Positions 8,276-14,821 of a stretch of 33,306 bases of DNA are shown here, one piece after another. Made by a program: the position numbers and the translations under genes. Numbering within the stretch: the first letter of the stretch is position 1; the number at the start of each line of letters is the position of its first letter. The notes under the pieces are model-generated. The model was not told where the DNA came from and made no database searches. It worked only from the letters and a program-made list of their open reading frames with translations. Source of the stretch: a bacterium (GTDB lineage: Bacteria > Chloroflexota > Dehalococcoidia > Tepidiformales > Tepidiformaceae); contig JAFKFP010000166.1 in NCBI GenBank assembly GCA_017308185.1, positions 1 to 33,306 of the forward strand, given 5' to 3'.

Positions 8276-8929
8276 ATGACGACAGCCACGCGCCTTTCCG
8301 ACAGCCGCCGCGGAGCTCTGCCGCTAGAATCGGGCGACCGTCTCACACGCGCTGAATTCGAACGGCGTTATGCGTGCCACCCCGAGATTCGCCGGGCGGA
8401 ACTCATCGAAGGAGTGGTCTACGTGGCCTCACCCGTCAAGATCGAACACCACGGGAACCCACATTTCCGCGTTATCACCTGGCTCGGCGCATACGAAACA
8501 AGCTCCGATGGCGTTATTGGCGCTGATAACGCGACCGTGCGTTTGGATGCCGATAACGAACCGCAGCCCGACGCCCTCCTGATGTGGGATGCCGAACGCG
8601 GTGGACAGGCGCACATCGATGAAGACGATTTTGTGGTCGGTGCGCCCGAACTCGTAGTCGAAGTGGCGGCCAGCTCAGCTGCCTACGACCTGCACGACAA
8701 ACTCCACGCCTACCGGCGCAACGGCGTGCGCGAGTACGTCGTCTGGCAGGTGTTGGAAGAACGCATCGATTGGTTCCGTCTCGCCGAGGGAGAATATGTC
8801 GCTGTGCCACAGGACAACCGCGGTATCATCGAGTCCAGTACCTTCCCGGGATTGCGCCTGAACGTGCCCGCGATGCTCAAGGGCGACATGCGCGCAGTCC
8901 TCGCTGAATTGGACCATCCTGCTAAGTGA
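8276..8929 (+). CDS. Uma2-family PD-(D/E)XK nuclease-like protein
   Basis: The 217-residue protein has the Uma2 pattern. RRAELIEGVVYVASP is near residues 38-52. PQPDALLM supplies the acidic residue of the PD motif, and ELVVEVAASSAAYDLHDKLHAYRRNGVREYVVW gives the E-x-K region and the following helix. The family has a restriction-endonuclease-like fold and is expanded in cyanobacteria and Chloroflexota. Its role is unknown, though mobile or regulatory nuclease functions have been proposed. ATG 8276 is chosen because TATACT sits seven bases before it. In-frame sequence further upstream lies inside larB. Confidence 0.88.
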   Translation: MTTATRLSDSRRGALPLESGDRLTRAEFERRYACHPEIRRAELIEGVVYVASPVKIEHHGNPHFRVITWLGAYETSSDGVIGADNATVRLDADNEPQPDALLMWDAERGGQAHIDEDDFVVGAPELVVEVAASSAAYDLHDKLHAYRRNGVREYVVWQVLEERIDWFRLAEGEYVAVPQDNRGIIESSTFPGLRLNVPAMLKGDMRAVLAELDHPAK

Positions 8930-8946
8930 CGTAAACGGTCACCGGC

Positions 8947-8965
8947 AAGGCATCGTTCGCCTTCT
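8947..8965 (+). terminator. Weak candidate terminator after the Uma2 gene
   Basis: A short hairpin with arms AAGGC and GCCTT around a seven-base loop is followed only by CTT. The stem is five base pairs and the T-run is poor, so termination activity is doubtful. Confidence 0.2.
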
Positions 8966-9015
8966 TACCGATTTGCGGTCGACCCAACAGCGAGCCTGAT
9001 GCAGGCTGAGGCTAT

Positions 9016-9978
9016 ATGCGCCGCGCAGCCATGCTCGCCATCCTTGGACTCGTGCTCACCACTTGCATCGTGGCGAGTGCCTGCGGAGAGAAGAATGCCA
9101 ACGCCGACGTCGCAGTCCAGTTCGCCTCCGCATCACCGGCCGCGTCAGCGTCAGCGCCGGCGCCCATTAAGGACCAGACCTCAATCCCACCACCGCAGCT
9201 GGTCCTCTCCACGCTGACCGTGCCCCAGGGCGGAGCAATCCTCGTTTCCGTCGTAGGCTCGGTTACCGGTGGTTCGATCGGCTTCCTCGGGAGGACCTAC
9301 CAGCTCGCGCAGGGCGCAAAGAGCATGTACAGCTTCGTCGGAGTGGCACCGGAAGATCCTGTCGGGCCGGCGAAAGTGGCCGTACAGTTCACCATGACGA
9401 ACGGCACGAAGGGCACGCTCGTCGATGATGTGACCGTCGAAAAGACGCAGTGGACCGTAGACTCCCTCGAATTCAACGGCGAAACGGAGCAACTGGCCGA
9501 CCCCAAAGTGCTCGCGGCCGACCAGGACAAACTCCAGGGCATCTATCGCCGCGCGACGCCGAAAAAGCTGTGGGATGGCCCATGGCAGATGCCGGTGGAC
9601 GGCAAGATCACCGCGAAATTCGGCGAACAGCGGTCGGTTGATGGCGGGCCGGTATCCGGCCATCATCCGGGGTCGGATATTGGCGTTGCCGTAGGCACGG
9701 ATGTCCGCGCACCCAATAGTGGCACGGTGTCATTCACCGGCCAGCTCCAGGCCTATGGGAACGTCATCGTGATCGACCACGGCGGCGGCCTCTACTCCAC
9801 ATTCGGCCACCTGAGTGAGATCGGCGTCCACGAGGGGCAGGCCGTCAAGACCGGCGACATCATCGGGAAGAGTGGCAACACCGGGCTTTCGACAGGCCCG
9901 CATCTGCACTGGGAGATGGCGATCGATGGCGTCCTGATCGATGCCACGAAGCTGGTAGATGGCACAGACGGTGTGTGA
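9016..9978 (+). CDS. M23-family (LytM-like) peptidoglycan endopeptidase lipoprotein
   Basis: This protein of 320 residues starts with a signal peptide that ends in V-A-S-A-C-G, a plausible lipobox, so it is probably a lipid-anchored surface protein. A Ser/Ala/Pro-rich linker (about 37-50) is followed by a beta-rich domain and a C-terminal M23 domain. The zinc ligands are visible as H-x3-D in GHHPGSDIGV and H-x-H in GPHLHWEM, which argues for an active metallopeptidase that cuts peptide cross-links. GAGG a few bases before ATG 9016 may be the ribosome site. It stands alone, with no FtsE/FtsX or Slt partner next to it. Confidence 0.93.
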   Translation: MRRAAMLAILGLVLTTCIVASACGEKNANADVAVQFASASPAASASAPAPIKDQTSIPPPQLVLSTLTVPQGGAILVSVVGSVTGGSIGFLGRTYQLAQGAKSMYSFVGVAPEDPVGPAKVAVQFTMTNGTKGTLVDDVTVEKTQWTVDSLEFNGETEQLADPKVLAADQDKLQGIYRRATPKKLWDGPWQMPVDGKITAKFGEQRSVDGGPVSGHHPGSDIGVAVGTDVRAPNSGTVSFTGQLQAYGNVIVIDHGGGLYSTFGHLSEIGVHEGQAVKTGDIIGKSGNTGLSTGPHLHWEMAIDGVLIDATKLVDGTDGV

Positions 9979-10018
9979 CCCCCGCCGCAGCCCAGTCGCC
10001 CTAACTGCACCTCGCCGC

Positions 10019-10024
10019 TACCCT
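10019..10024 (+). promoter_or_regulatory. Candidate -10 box TACCCT of the 10031 operon
   Basis: TACCCT is exactly six bases before ATG 10031, and no Shine-Dalgarno sequence is present. The spacing matches the other predicted leaderless starts in this window. Confidence 0.4.
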
Positions 10025-10030
10025 CAAAGT

Positions 10031-10459
10031 ATGCGCCTTGAGCTCGAAGTCGAAGGTCAGGCTGAGCGGTTCACCCCACCCGGGGGCGGCGCCAACCTTG
10101 CAGCCTTCCTCTCATTCGTGGCCATGCGCGGCTTCGGTGCGCAGCACCCGCTGATTGCGCTCGCTGATCGCCTGCACGACCAGTTCAAAGTAAAGCTCGG
10201 CCCGATGACCACCTTCTATGAAGCAGATGCCGACGACGACGAAGATCGCGCGAAGCTCGAACATGCCTGGCAGGATCCCGGGCTTCTTCGTGAGGCGTTC
10301 GAACAGTCCGCGTGCGCCTGCACCGCCGATGACCAGTGCCAGGCGCTCCTCCGGCGCGCGAGTGCGCCAGGTCTGCCCGCCGAAATGACATCGATGGTCG
10401 CCCCGCTGCAAAGAGCGGAAGCCTCCGGCGCGCGCGTCCGCATGGTGTACACCCTATGA
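10031..10459 (+). CDS. Conserved-looking hypothetical protein, coupled to a methyltransferase
   Basis: I do not recognise this 142-residue protein. It is acidic, has no signal peptide or membrane segment, and looks soluble and largely helical. A cysteine cluster near residues 95-106 (SACACTADDQC) could bind metal or form a disulfide. The N-terminus (MRLELEVEGQAERFTPP) looks like beta strands. The stop codon overlaps the next gene in an ATGA arrangement, so its translation is probably coupled to the methyltransferase and the two may act together. Codon use matches the neighbours. Confidence 0.7.
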   Translation: MRLELEVEGQAERFTPPGGGANLAAFLSFVAMRGFGAQHPLIALADRLHDQFKVKLGPMTTFYEADADDDEDRAKLEHAWQDPGLLREAFEQSACACTADDQCQALLRRASAPGLPAEMTSMVAPLQRAEASGARVRMVYTL

Positions 10460-11097
10460 TGCGCCGCCGCCGATCCACGCGTGAGGCCCGCGAACGCTGG
10501 GTGTATGGCCGTACCGCACCGCTTGCCCGCCTCGTCGCAAGCCAGCCCCTCCAGGCGATGATCACCCCACGAGCGGACCGCATCATCGACCTCGTCCAGC
10601 TCGCGCCTGGCAAGCGCTACCTCGATATCGGCTGCGGGACAGCTACCTACGCCCACCTGCTCGCCAATCGCGCCGGTCTCGATGATGCGCCAGTCACCGT
10701 GGACCTGGTAGGCGCACCGTTTCCCGTTGACGTTCTCGCGGCCCCGGAACACCTGCCGTTCGCGAATGAGAGCTTCGACTGCATCACGAGCCTGTACTAC
10801 ATCCACCGCTTCGATGACGATGCAGTCCACGGACTGGGACGGGAGATTCGCCGCATCCTCGCACCAGGCGGCGCTGCCCTGGTGATGGATGTCGCACCCG
10901 TGTACAACGGTCCCCTCAATCGTCTCCACACATCGCTCATGAGCGCCGGGTGTGTGACTGCAGACCTGCGCGGCTGGGGGCGGCTTGCAGCACTCTTCAC
11001 CGAGGCCGGCTACGACGCCATCGATCTCGTGAACGTAGGCCCGTTCTTCCTGCCGCCCGTCCCGCGCGTCGGGGTGTTGCTCAGACTTGGCAGCTAG
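10456..11097 (+). CDS. Class I SAM-dependent methyltransferase
   Basis: The 213-residue protein has SAM-binding motif I as YLDIGCGTATYA (about 53-64). There is an acidic loop after strand 2 (TVDLVGAPFPVD), motif II/III-like residues around SFDCITSLYYIHRFDD, and a post-motif LAPGGAALVMDVAP, all as in Methyltransf_11-type enzymes. The N-terminus is very basic (MMRRRRSTREAR). Two adjacent ATG codons (10456 and 10459) are possible. The first overlaps the upstream stop and is preferred. The C-terminal PFFLPPVPRVGVLLRL is unusually hydrophobic and could be a membrane contact. The substrate is unknown. Confidence 0.85.
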   Translation: MMRRRRSTREARERWVYGRTAPLARLVASQPLQAMITPRADRIIDLVQLAPGKRYLDIGCGTATYAHLLANRAGLDDAPVTVDLVGAPFPVDVLAAPEHLPFANESFDCITSLYYIHRFDDDAVHGLGREIRRILAPGGAALVMDVAPVYNGPLNRLHTSLMSAGCVTADLRGWGRLAALFTEAGYDAIDLVNVGPFFLPPVPRVGVLLRLGS

Positions 11098-11103
11098 TCT
11101 CGC

Positions 11104-11337
11104 CTACGGCTTGCCGATGCGGACGCGCCAGTCGGTGGGGCCCTGTTCGATGTAATCCCACGTGAACTCGCCCTTGTGCTCGGCTTCGAACTGGTAGTAC
11201 AGCGGCTTGGGATCGTGGTCGTTGATCAGGATGAATCCACGGCCGGGGCCGAGCTTCTCGTACGTCTCGAAGATCATTTCGTGGCGGCGCGCGGGCGGCT
11301 CGGACCGGATATCGAGTTCGGCATCAGTTGCGGGCAT
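11104..11337 (-). CDS. DUF2249 domain protein
   Basis: This small 77-residue protein is all DUF2249: DIRSEPPARRHEMIFETYEKLGPGRGFILINDHDPKPLYYQFEAEHKGEFTWDYIEQGPTDWRVRIGK. The family has a TusA-like fold and is often found beside nitric-oxide and iron-sulfur genes. GGAGG seven bases before ATG 11337 sets the start. An in-frame extension to 11475 exists but lies outside the domain and lacks its own ribosome site. The gene is divergent from the DUF59 gene next to it, with a gap of about 170 bases. Its function is undefined in general. Confidence 0.88.
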   Translation of the reverse strand: MPATDAELDIRSEPPARRHEMIFETYEKLGPGRGFILINDHDPKPLYYQFEAEHKGEFTWDYIEQGPTDWRVRIGKP

Positions 11338-11510
11338 GGCGTTGCCTCCATGTTCGTTGTGTTGATTGCAGCATGGCACATCCTCGCGCCCCGCTTGATA
11401 GACGTCATGACTATCCCCATAGGAAGTACACGCCGCCCTGTCCAGGCCGCTTGCGAATCTTTGCGTGGCGAGCAAAGCTCAGGGTGAGATCGCCGGAGGT
11501 GACCCTGGCC

Positions 11511-11852
11511 ATGCCGAATATCCAGGATCTTCTTGAGAAGCCAGCTGACGCCAAACCGCTCGTCATGGAACTGCTCCACCGCGTCGATGACCCGGAGGTG
11601 GGCGTCAACATTGTGGATCTTGGCCTCGTCCGAAATGTGCAGATCGAGGATGACGGCGACGTTCGCGTAGAAATGACGCTCACTACGCCGGCCTGCCCGC
11701 TGGGGCCGTACATGCAGGATTCGATTGTCGATGTGCTCGGCGATGCCTCATGGGTGCGTGACGTCGATGTGAAGATCGTTTGGGAGCCGCCATGGAACCC
11801 GCACCAGGACATGACCGACGTGGCGAAGCGCCACCTCGGCTGGATTCGTTAG
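11511..11852 (+). CDS. DUF59/MIP18-type metal-sulfur cluster assembly factor (SufT/PaaD-like)
   Basis: The 113-residue protein has the DUF59 pattern. LLHRVDDPEVGVNIVDLGLVRNVQIEDDGDVRVEMTLTTPACPLG spans about 22-66 and contains the conserved DPE, DLGL and TTPACP motifs with one cysteine. Members help mature or repair Fe-S proteins. GGAGGTGA at 11495-11502 is spaced eight bases from ATG 11511. A GTG at 11499 overlaps that site and is not used. The next gene begins inside its last 61 bases, so the two are translationally linked. Confidence 0.92.
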   Translation: MPNIQDLLEKPADAKPLVMELLHRVDDPEVGVNIVDLGLVRNVQIEDDGDVRVEMTLTTPACPLGPYMQDSIVDVLGDASWVRDVDVKIVWEPPWNPHQDMTDVAKRHLGWIR

Positions 11853-13009
11853 CCGGCCTTCGCCGCAAGGCGCCGCTCCTGGTGCTCGTGGCCTTCTGCC
11901 TGCTTGCCGGGCTTTGGGCCGGGCTCCTGCGGCTTGGGCTCGATGTACCCGAGCTGGACGCCTCCCTCCCCGCCGACCACGGCCCGCTGATGATTCTCGG
12001 GTTCCTCGGGACGCTCATCTCGCTTGAGCGCGCGGTTGCGCTTGGGCAGAAATGGGCGTTCCTCGCACCGCTCGGCGCCGGGCTTGGCATGGTGGTGACC
12101 CTCTTCGGAGGCGAAATCCCCGGCAACTGGCTGCTTGTTGGCGCGGGCGCGGTGCTGACCGCGGCCGCCATCGTCATCTTCATCCGGCAGCCTGCGTTGC
12201 ACTCAGCCGTCATGGGCGGCGGCGCAGTCTCGTGGCTCGTCGGCGCCGCGCTCTGGCTCGATGGACGCACTGACCTGACGACGTTCGCGTGGCTCGCCGG
12301 CTTCCTCGTGCTCACGGTTACGGGCGAGCGCCTCGAACTCGCACGCTTCACACGCCTCGAACCACTCGCCCGCAACCTCTTCCTCGGCGCATCCGCCATC
12401 TTCGGCCTCGGCCTGCTCCTCATGTTCGCCGATGAGACGCTCGGCGCGCGCGTCGTCGGAGTGGGCTTGCTGGCGCTGGCCGCCTGGCTTGGCCGCTATG
12501 ACCTCGCGCGCCGCACCATCCGCACGTCAGGGCTCACCCGCTACATGGCGGCCTGCCTGCTTGCCGGCTATGCCTGGCTCGCCATCGCCGGCGGTACCTG
12601 GATCGTCTCCGGGGCCGCCTACGGCTGGTCATACGACGCGAAGCTGCACACCGTCTTCCTCGGCTTCGTCATGTCGATGGTCTTTGGGCACGCTGCCGTG
12701 ATCTTCCCGGCTGTATTCCGTGTGGCCGTCCCCTACAAGACGGCGTTCTGGGGACATCTGGTCTTGCTCCACGCGGGCCTGGCCGTGCGTATCCTTGGTG
12801 ACGCCACCGCCAACCGCGATGCCTGGCAAACCGGCGGCGTCATCAACGAGATCGCGATCCTATTATTCATCGCCGTCGTTGGCGGCACCGCGTTCCGCGC
12901 GACACGCGCCCGCGCGCGCCGCCAGGGGCGTTCCCCAAACCTGGCGCCCGGCCTCTCCGCGCACGACCAGTTGCCCTCCATGCCACCTGCGGGCGACTTC
13001 GAAGCCTGA
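11792..13009 (+). CDS. Polytopic membrane protein with conserved histidines (NnrS-like?)
   Basis: The 405-residue protein has about 12 hydrophobic segments. Histidine motifs sit at predicted membrane positions: DHGPLMILGFLGTLISLERAVALG early, and KLHTVFLGFVMSMVFGHAAVIFPAV late. This layout recalls NnrS-type proteins of nitric-oxide metabolism, which bind heme and copper. Identity with that family is only suggestive. Neighbouring DUF59 and DUF2249 genes are a known context for such proteins. GGGAG at 11782-11786 is five bases before ATG 11792, inside the DUF59 gene. The C-terminal 35 residues are basic, then proline-rich, and probably cytosolic. Confidence 0.6.
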   Translation: MEPAPGHDRRGEAPPRLDSLAGLRRKAPLLVLVAFCLLAGLWAGLLRLGLDVPELDASLPADHGPLMILGFLGTLISLERAVALGQKWAFLAPLGAGLGMVVTLFGGEIPGNWLLVGAGAVLTAAAIVIFIRQPALHSAVMGGGAVSWLVGAALWLDGRTDLTTFAWLAGFLVLTVTGERLELARFTRLEPLARNLFLGASAIFGLGLLLMFADETLGARVVGVGLLALAAWLGRYDLARRTIRTSGLTRYMAACLLAGYAWLAIAGGTWIVSGAAYGWSYDAKLHTVFLGFVMSMVFGHAAVIFPAVFRVAVPYKTAFWGHLVLLHAGLAVRILGDATANRDAWQTGGVINEIAILLFIAVVGGTAFRATRARARRQGRSPNLAPGLSAHDQLPSMPPAGDFEA

Positions 13010-13040
13010 CCCTGGGCAGGCGTGCCCGTTCCCACGGTTG

Positions 13041-13514
13041 CTAATGCACGACGAGGCCGCCAACGGGAGCTGCCTCCACGTGGCCAGTCGCAGGGCGCTG
13101 CACCGCGAGCGCCAGCGCCACTTCGACCAGTGACGACCTGCGCAGGCCGGCGACTTCGGCGAGCGGCGTCCACGCCAATTCGACAATGTCGCCGCCGCGC
13201 TGCGGGCACAACGCTCCGCCGGAGATGCGGACCGCGTAGAAAATCCCGACGTTTTGGTGCGGCCCGGGTCCTGGCGCGCGCTTCTCCCCCGCCGGGATCA
13301 CGCGAGAATCGACTCCCAGCAACTGCTCAACGATGCATTCGCAACCCGTCTCCTCGGCGAATTCGCGCACCACGGCATCAAACGGATCTTCGCCGCGTTC
13401 GACGCGGCCGCCAGGCAGCGTCCAGTTAGTCTGGCCCGCTGGCGAAACGTACCGCGCGAGCAACACGCGCCCGTCCTCGATGCACACCGCGTAAGCCGCG
13501 AGGCGAAAGCTCAT
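13041..13514 (-). CDS. Nudix hydrolase
   Basis: Nudix enzymes cleave nucleoside diphosphates linked to another moiety. The 157-residue protein has a complete Nudix box, GGRVERGEDPFDAVVREFAEETG, with the G-x5-E-x7-R-E-x2-E-E-x-G spacing intact, so it should be active. The substrate cannot be predicted. ATG 13514 is preferred over ATG 13523 because TACGAT on the minus strand ends seven bases before it, with no Shine-Dalgarno sequence. The C-terminal 30 residues beyond the domain have no recognised motif. It converges with the membrane-protein gene. Confidence 0.93.
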   Translation of the reverse strand: MSFRLAAYAVCIEDGRVLLARYVSPAGQTNWTLPGGRVERGEDPFDAVVREFAEETGCECIVEQLLGVDSRVIPAGEKRAPGPGPHQNVGIFYAVRISGGALCPQRGGDIVELAWTPLAEVAGLRRSSLVEVALALAVQRPATGHVEAAPVGGLVVH

Positions 13515-13521
13515 CGGCTCC

Positions 13522-13527
13522 ATCGTA
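13522..13527 (-). promoter_or_regulatory. Candidate -10 box TACGAT of the Nudix gene
   Basis: TACGAT is followed by seven bases and the ATG at 13514. It overlaps the alternative ATG at 13523, which argues against that codon being the start. Confidence 0.35.
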
Positions 13528-13553
13528 ATCCACGCCTTTCCGCGGCTGCCCCG

Positions 13554-14720
13554 CTAGGGAATCTGCAGCCCCGGGGGCGTCACCACGTTAGCGACACGTC
13601 CGCCGCGATGGTAAAGCCGCGGCAGACGCGCCTGCAGTGCTGCGAACACCTCCCAGGTGATCGTCCCCGCTGTGTCCGCGACCTCATCCGCTCCGATGCA
13701 AGCCTCGCCCTGGTGTCCGACGAGTACCGCCTCATCACCTTCCGCCACACCCTCGACATCAGTGACATCGACGAGGAACTGGTCCATGCAAATGCGCCCC
13801 GCAGTGGGGCACCGTTGACCGTGAATCAGCACTGCGCCGGCGTTTGAATGGCTCCGCTGCCAGCCATCTGCGTAACCAACCGGGATGAGCGCCACCCGCG
13901 ACGGACGTTCCGCCCGCCACGTGAGCCCGTAGCTCACGCCTTCACCCGCGGGTACGGCTGCCACACGCGCGACGCGCGCCTTGAGCGACAGAATGGGACG
14001 AAACCCGGGCGACGAACTGTTAGGCGGCAGTACCCCGTGCAGCGCGAGCCCAACCCGGACGCCGTTGTATCGCAATTCCGCCCGCCGCAACGCCGTCGCC
14101 GAATTCGCAGTGTGCCGGTAGGGGATCCAGGGCAGCCGCTCGGCGGCCACGGCGAACACCGCATGCTGCCTCTCCGCGAACGAGTCGTCGGCTTCGTCGG
14201 CGTTCGCCATATGCGTCGTGAGTCCTTCGACTTCGATGCCGGGCGACCGCCGCAGTTCCCCGGCCAGAGCCACCGCATCCTCGACGTCGAGCCCGAAGCG
14301 ATGCAGCCCCGAATCGACTTTGACATGCACCTTCGCCGCGCGTCCCTGCGCCACAGCAGCCTCCGAAAGCGCCCGCCCCAACTCGCTCGAGTTCACTGTA
14401 AGTATTATGTCGTGCAACACAGCAGCCGCGGCATCGCGCGGGAAAGCGTGTCCCAACACCACGATTGGCCGCGTCACACCGAGTTGACGCAGCGCAATCG
14501 CCTCCGACGGCCACACTACCGCGAACCGCTCGACTCCCGCTCGCTCCAGCGCCGGCGCGATCCCTTCGACACCGGCACCGTACGCGTTCGCCTTTACAAC
14601 CGCGATGATTTCGACCCGCGGCCCAACCGCGGCCCGCACCGCGGCCACATTGGCATCGAGCGCGTCGAGGTCGATTTCGATCCAACTGTTCAGTTCGCGC
14701 GTGGCCGGTTCGAGCAACAT
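13554..14720 (-). CDS. alr: Alanine racemase
   Basis: Alr makes D-alanine for peptidoglycan using PLP. The 388-residue protein has the PLP lysine in AVVKANAYGAG (Lys43), the racemase Arg in HRFGL (about Arg141) and the catalytic tyrosine in GVSYGLTW (about Tyr264). A two-domain barrel plus C-terminal beta domain of normal length is present. Start ATG 14720 has GGAG seven bases before it. An upstream in-frame ATG at 14771 would add 17 basic residues without a ribosome site. It is divergent from the lytic transglycosylase, so two cell-wall genes share one intergenic region. Confidence 0.96.
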   Translation of the reverse strand: MLLEPATRELNSWIEIDLDALDANVAAVRAAVGPRVEIIAVVKANAYGAGVEGIAPALERAGVERFAVVWPSEAIALRQLGVTRPIVVLGHAFPRDAAAAVLHDIILTVNSSELGRALSEAAVAQGRAAKVHVKVDSGLHRFGLDVEDAVALAGELRRSPGIEVEGLTTHMANADEADDSFAERQHAVFAVAAERLPWIPYRHTANSATALRRAELRYNGVRVGLALHGVLPPNSSSPGFRPILSLKARVARVAAVPAGEGVSYGLTWRAERPSRVALIPVGYADGWQRSHSNAGAVLIHGQRCPTAGRICMDQFLVDVTDVEGVAEGDEAVLVGHQGEACIGADEVADTAGTITWEVFAALQARLPRLYHRGGRVANVVTPPGLQIP

Positions 14721-14784
14721 GCGGCGTCTCCGGTGAGCTTCGGCCCCTGGCGGCGGCGCGCCTTTTCCCACCCTTGTTGGTGCT

Positions 14785-14814
14785 TTGACCGCTAACCCGC
14801 CCGCAACCTAGCAT
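14785..14814 (+). promoter_or_regulatory. Sigma-70-type promoter TTGACC-N18-TAGCAT driving a leaderless gene
   Basis: TTGACC (14785-14790) and TAGCAT (14809-14814) are spaced by 18 bases. The GTG at 14822 starts seven bases after the -10 box, so the mRNA is predicted to begin at or next to the start codon. This is the best -35/-10 pair among the predicted leaderless promoters here. Confidence 0.65.
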
Positions 14815-14821
14815 CGACCGG

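Noticed and set aside
8275-8278. CATG shared as start codons of two divergent genes (larB and Uma2)
   Set aside because: A minus-strand ATG at 8277 is in frame with larB, but family length and a GACAAT-GTG spacing favour GTG 8205. The overlap is then a coincidence.
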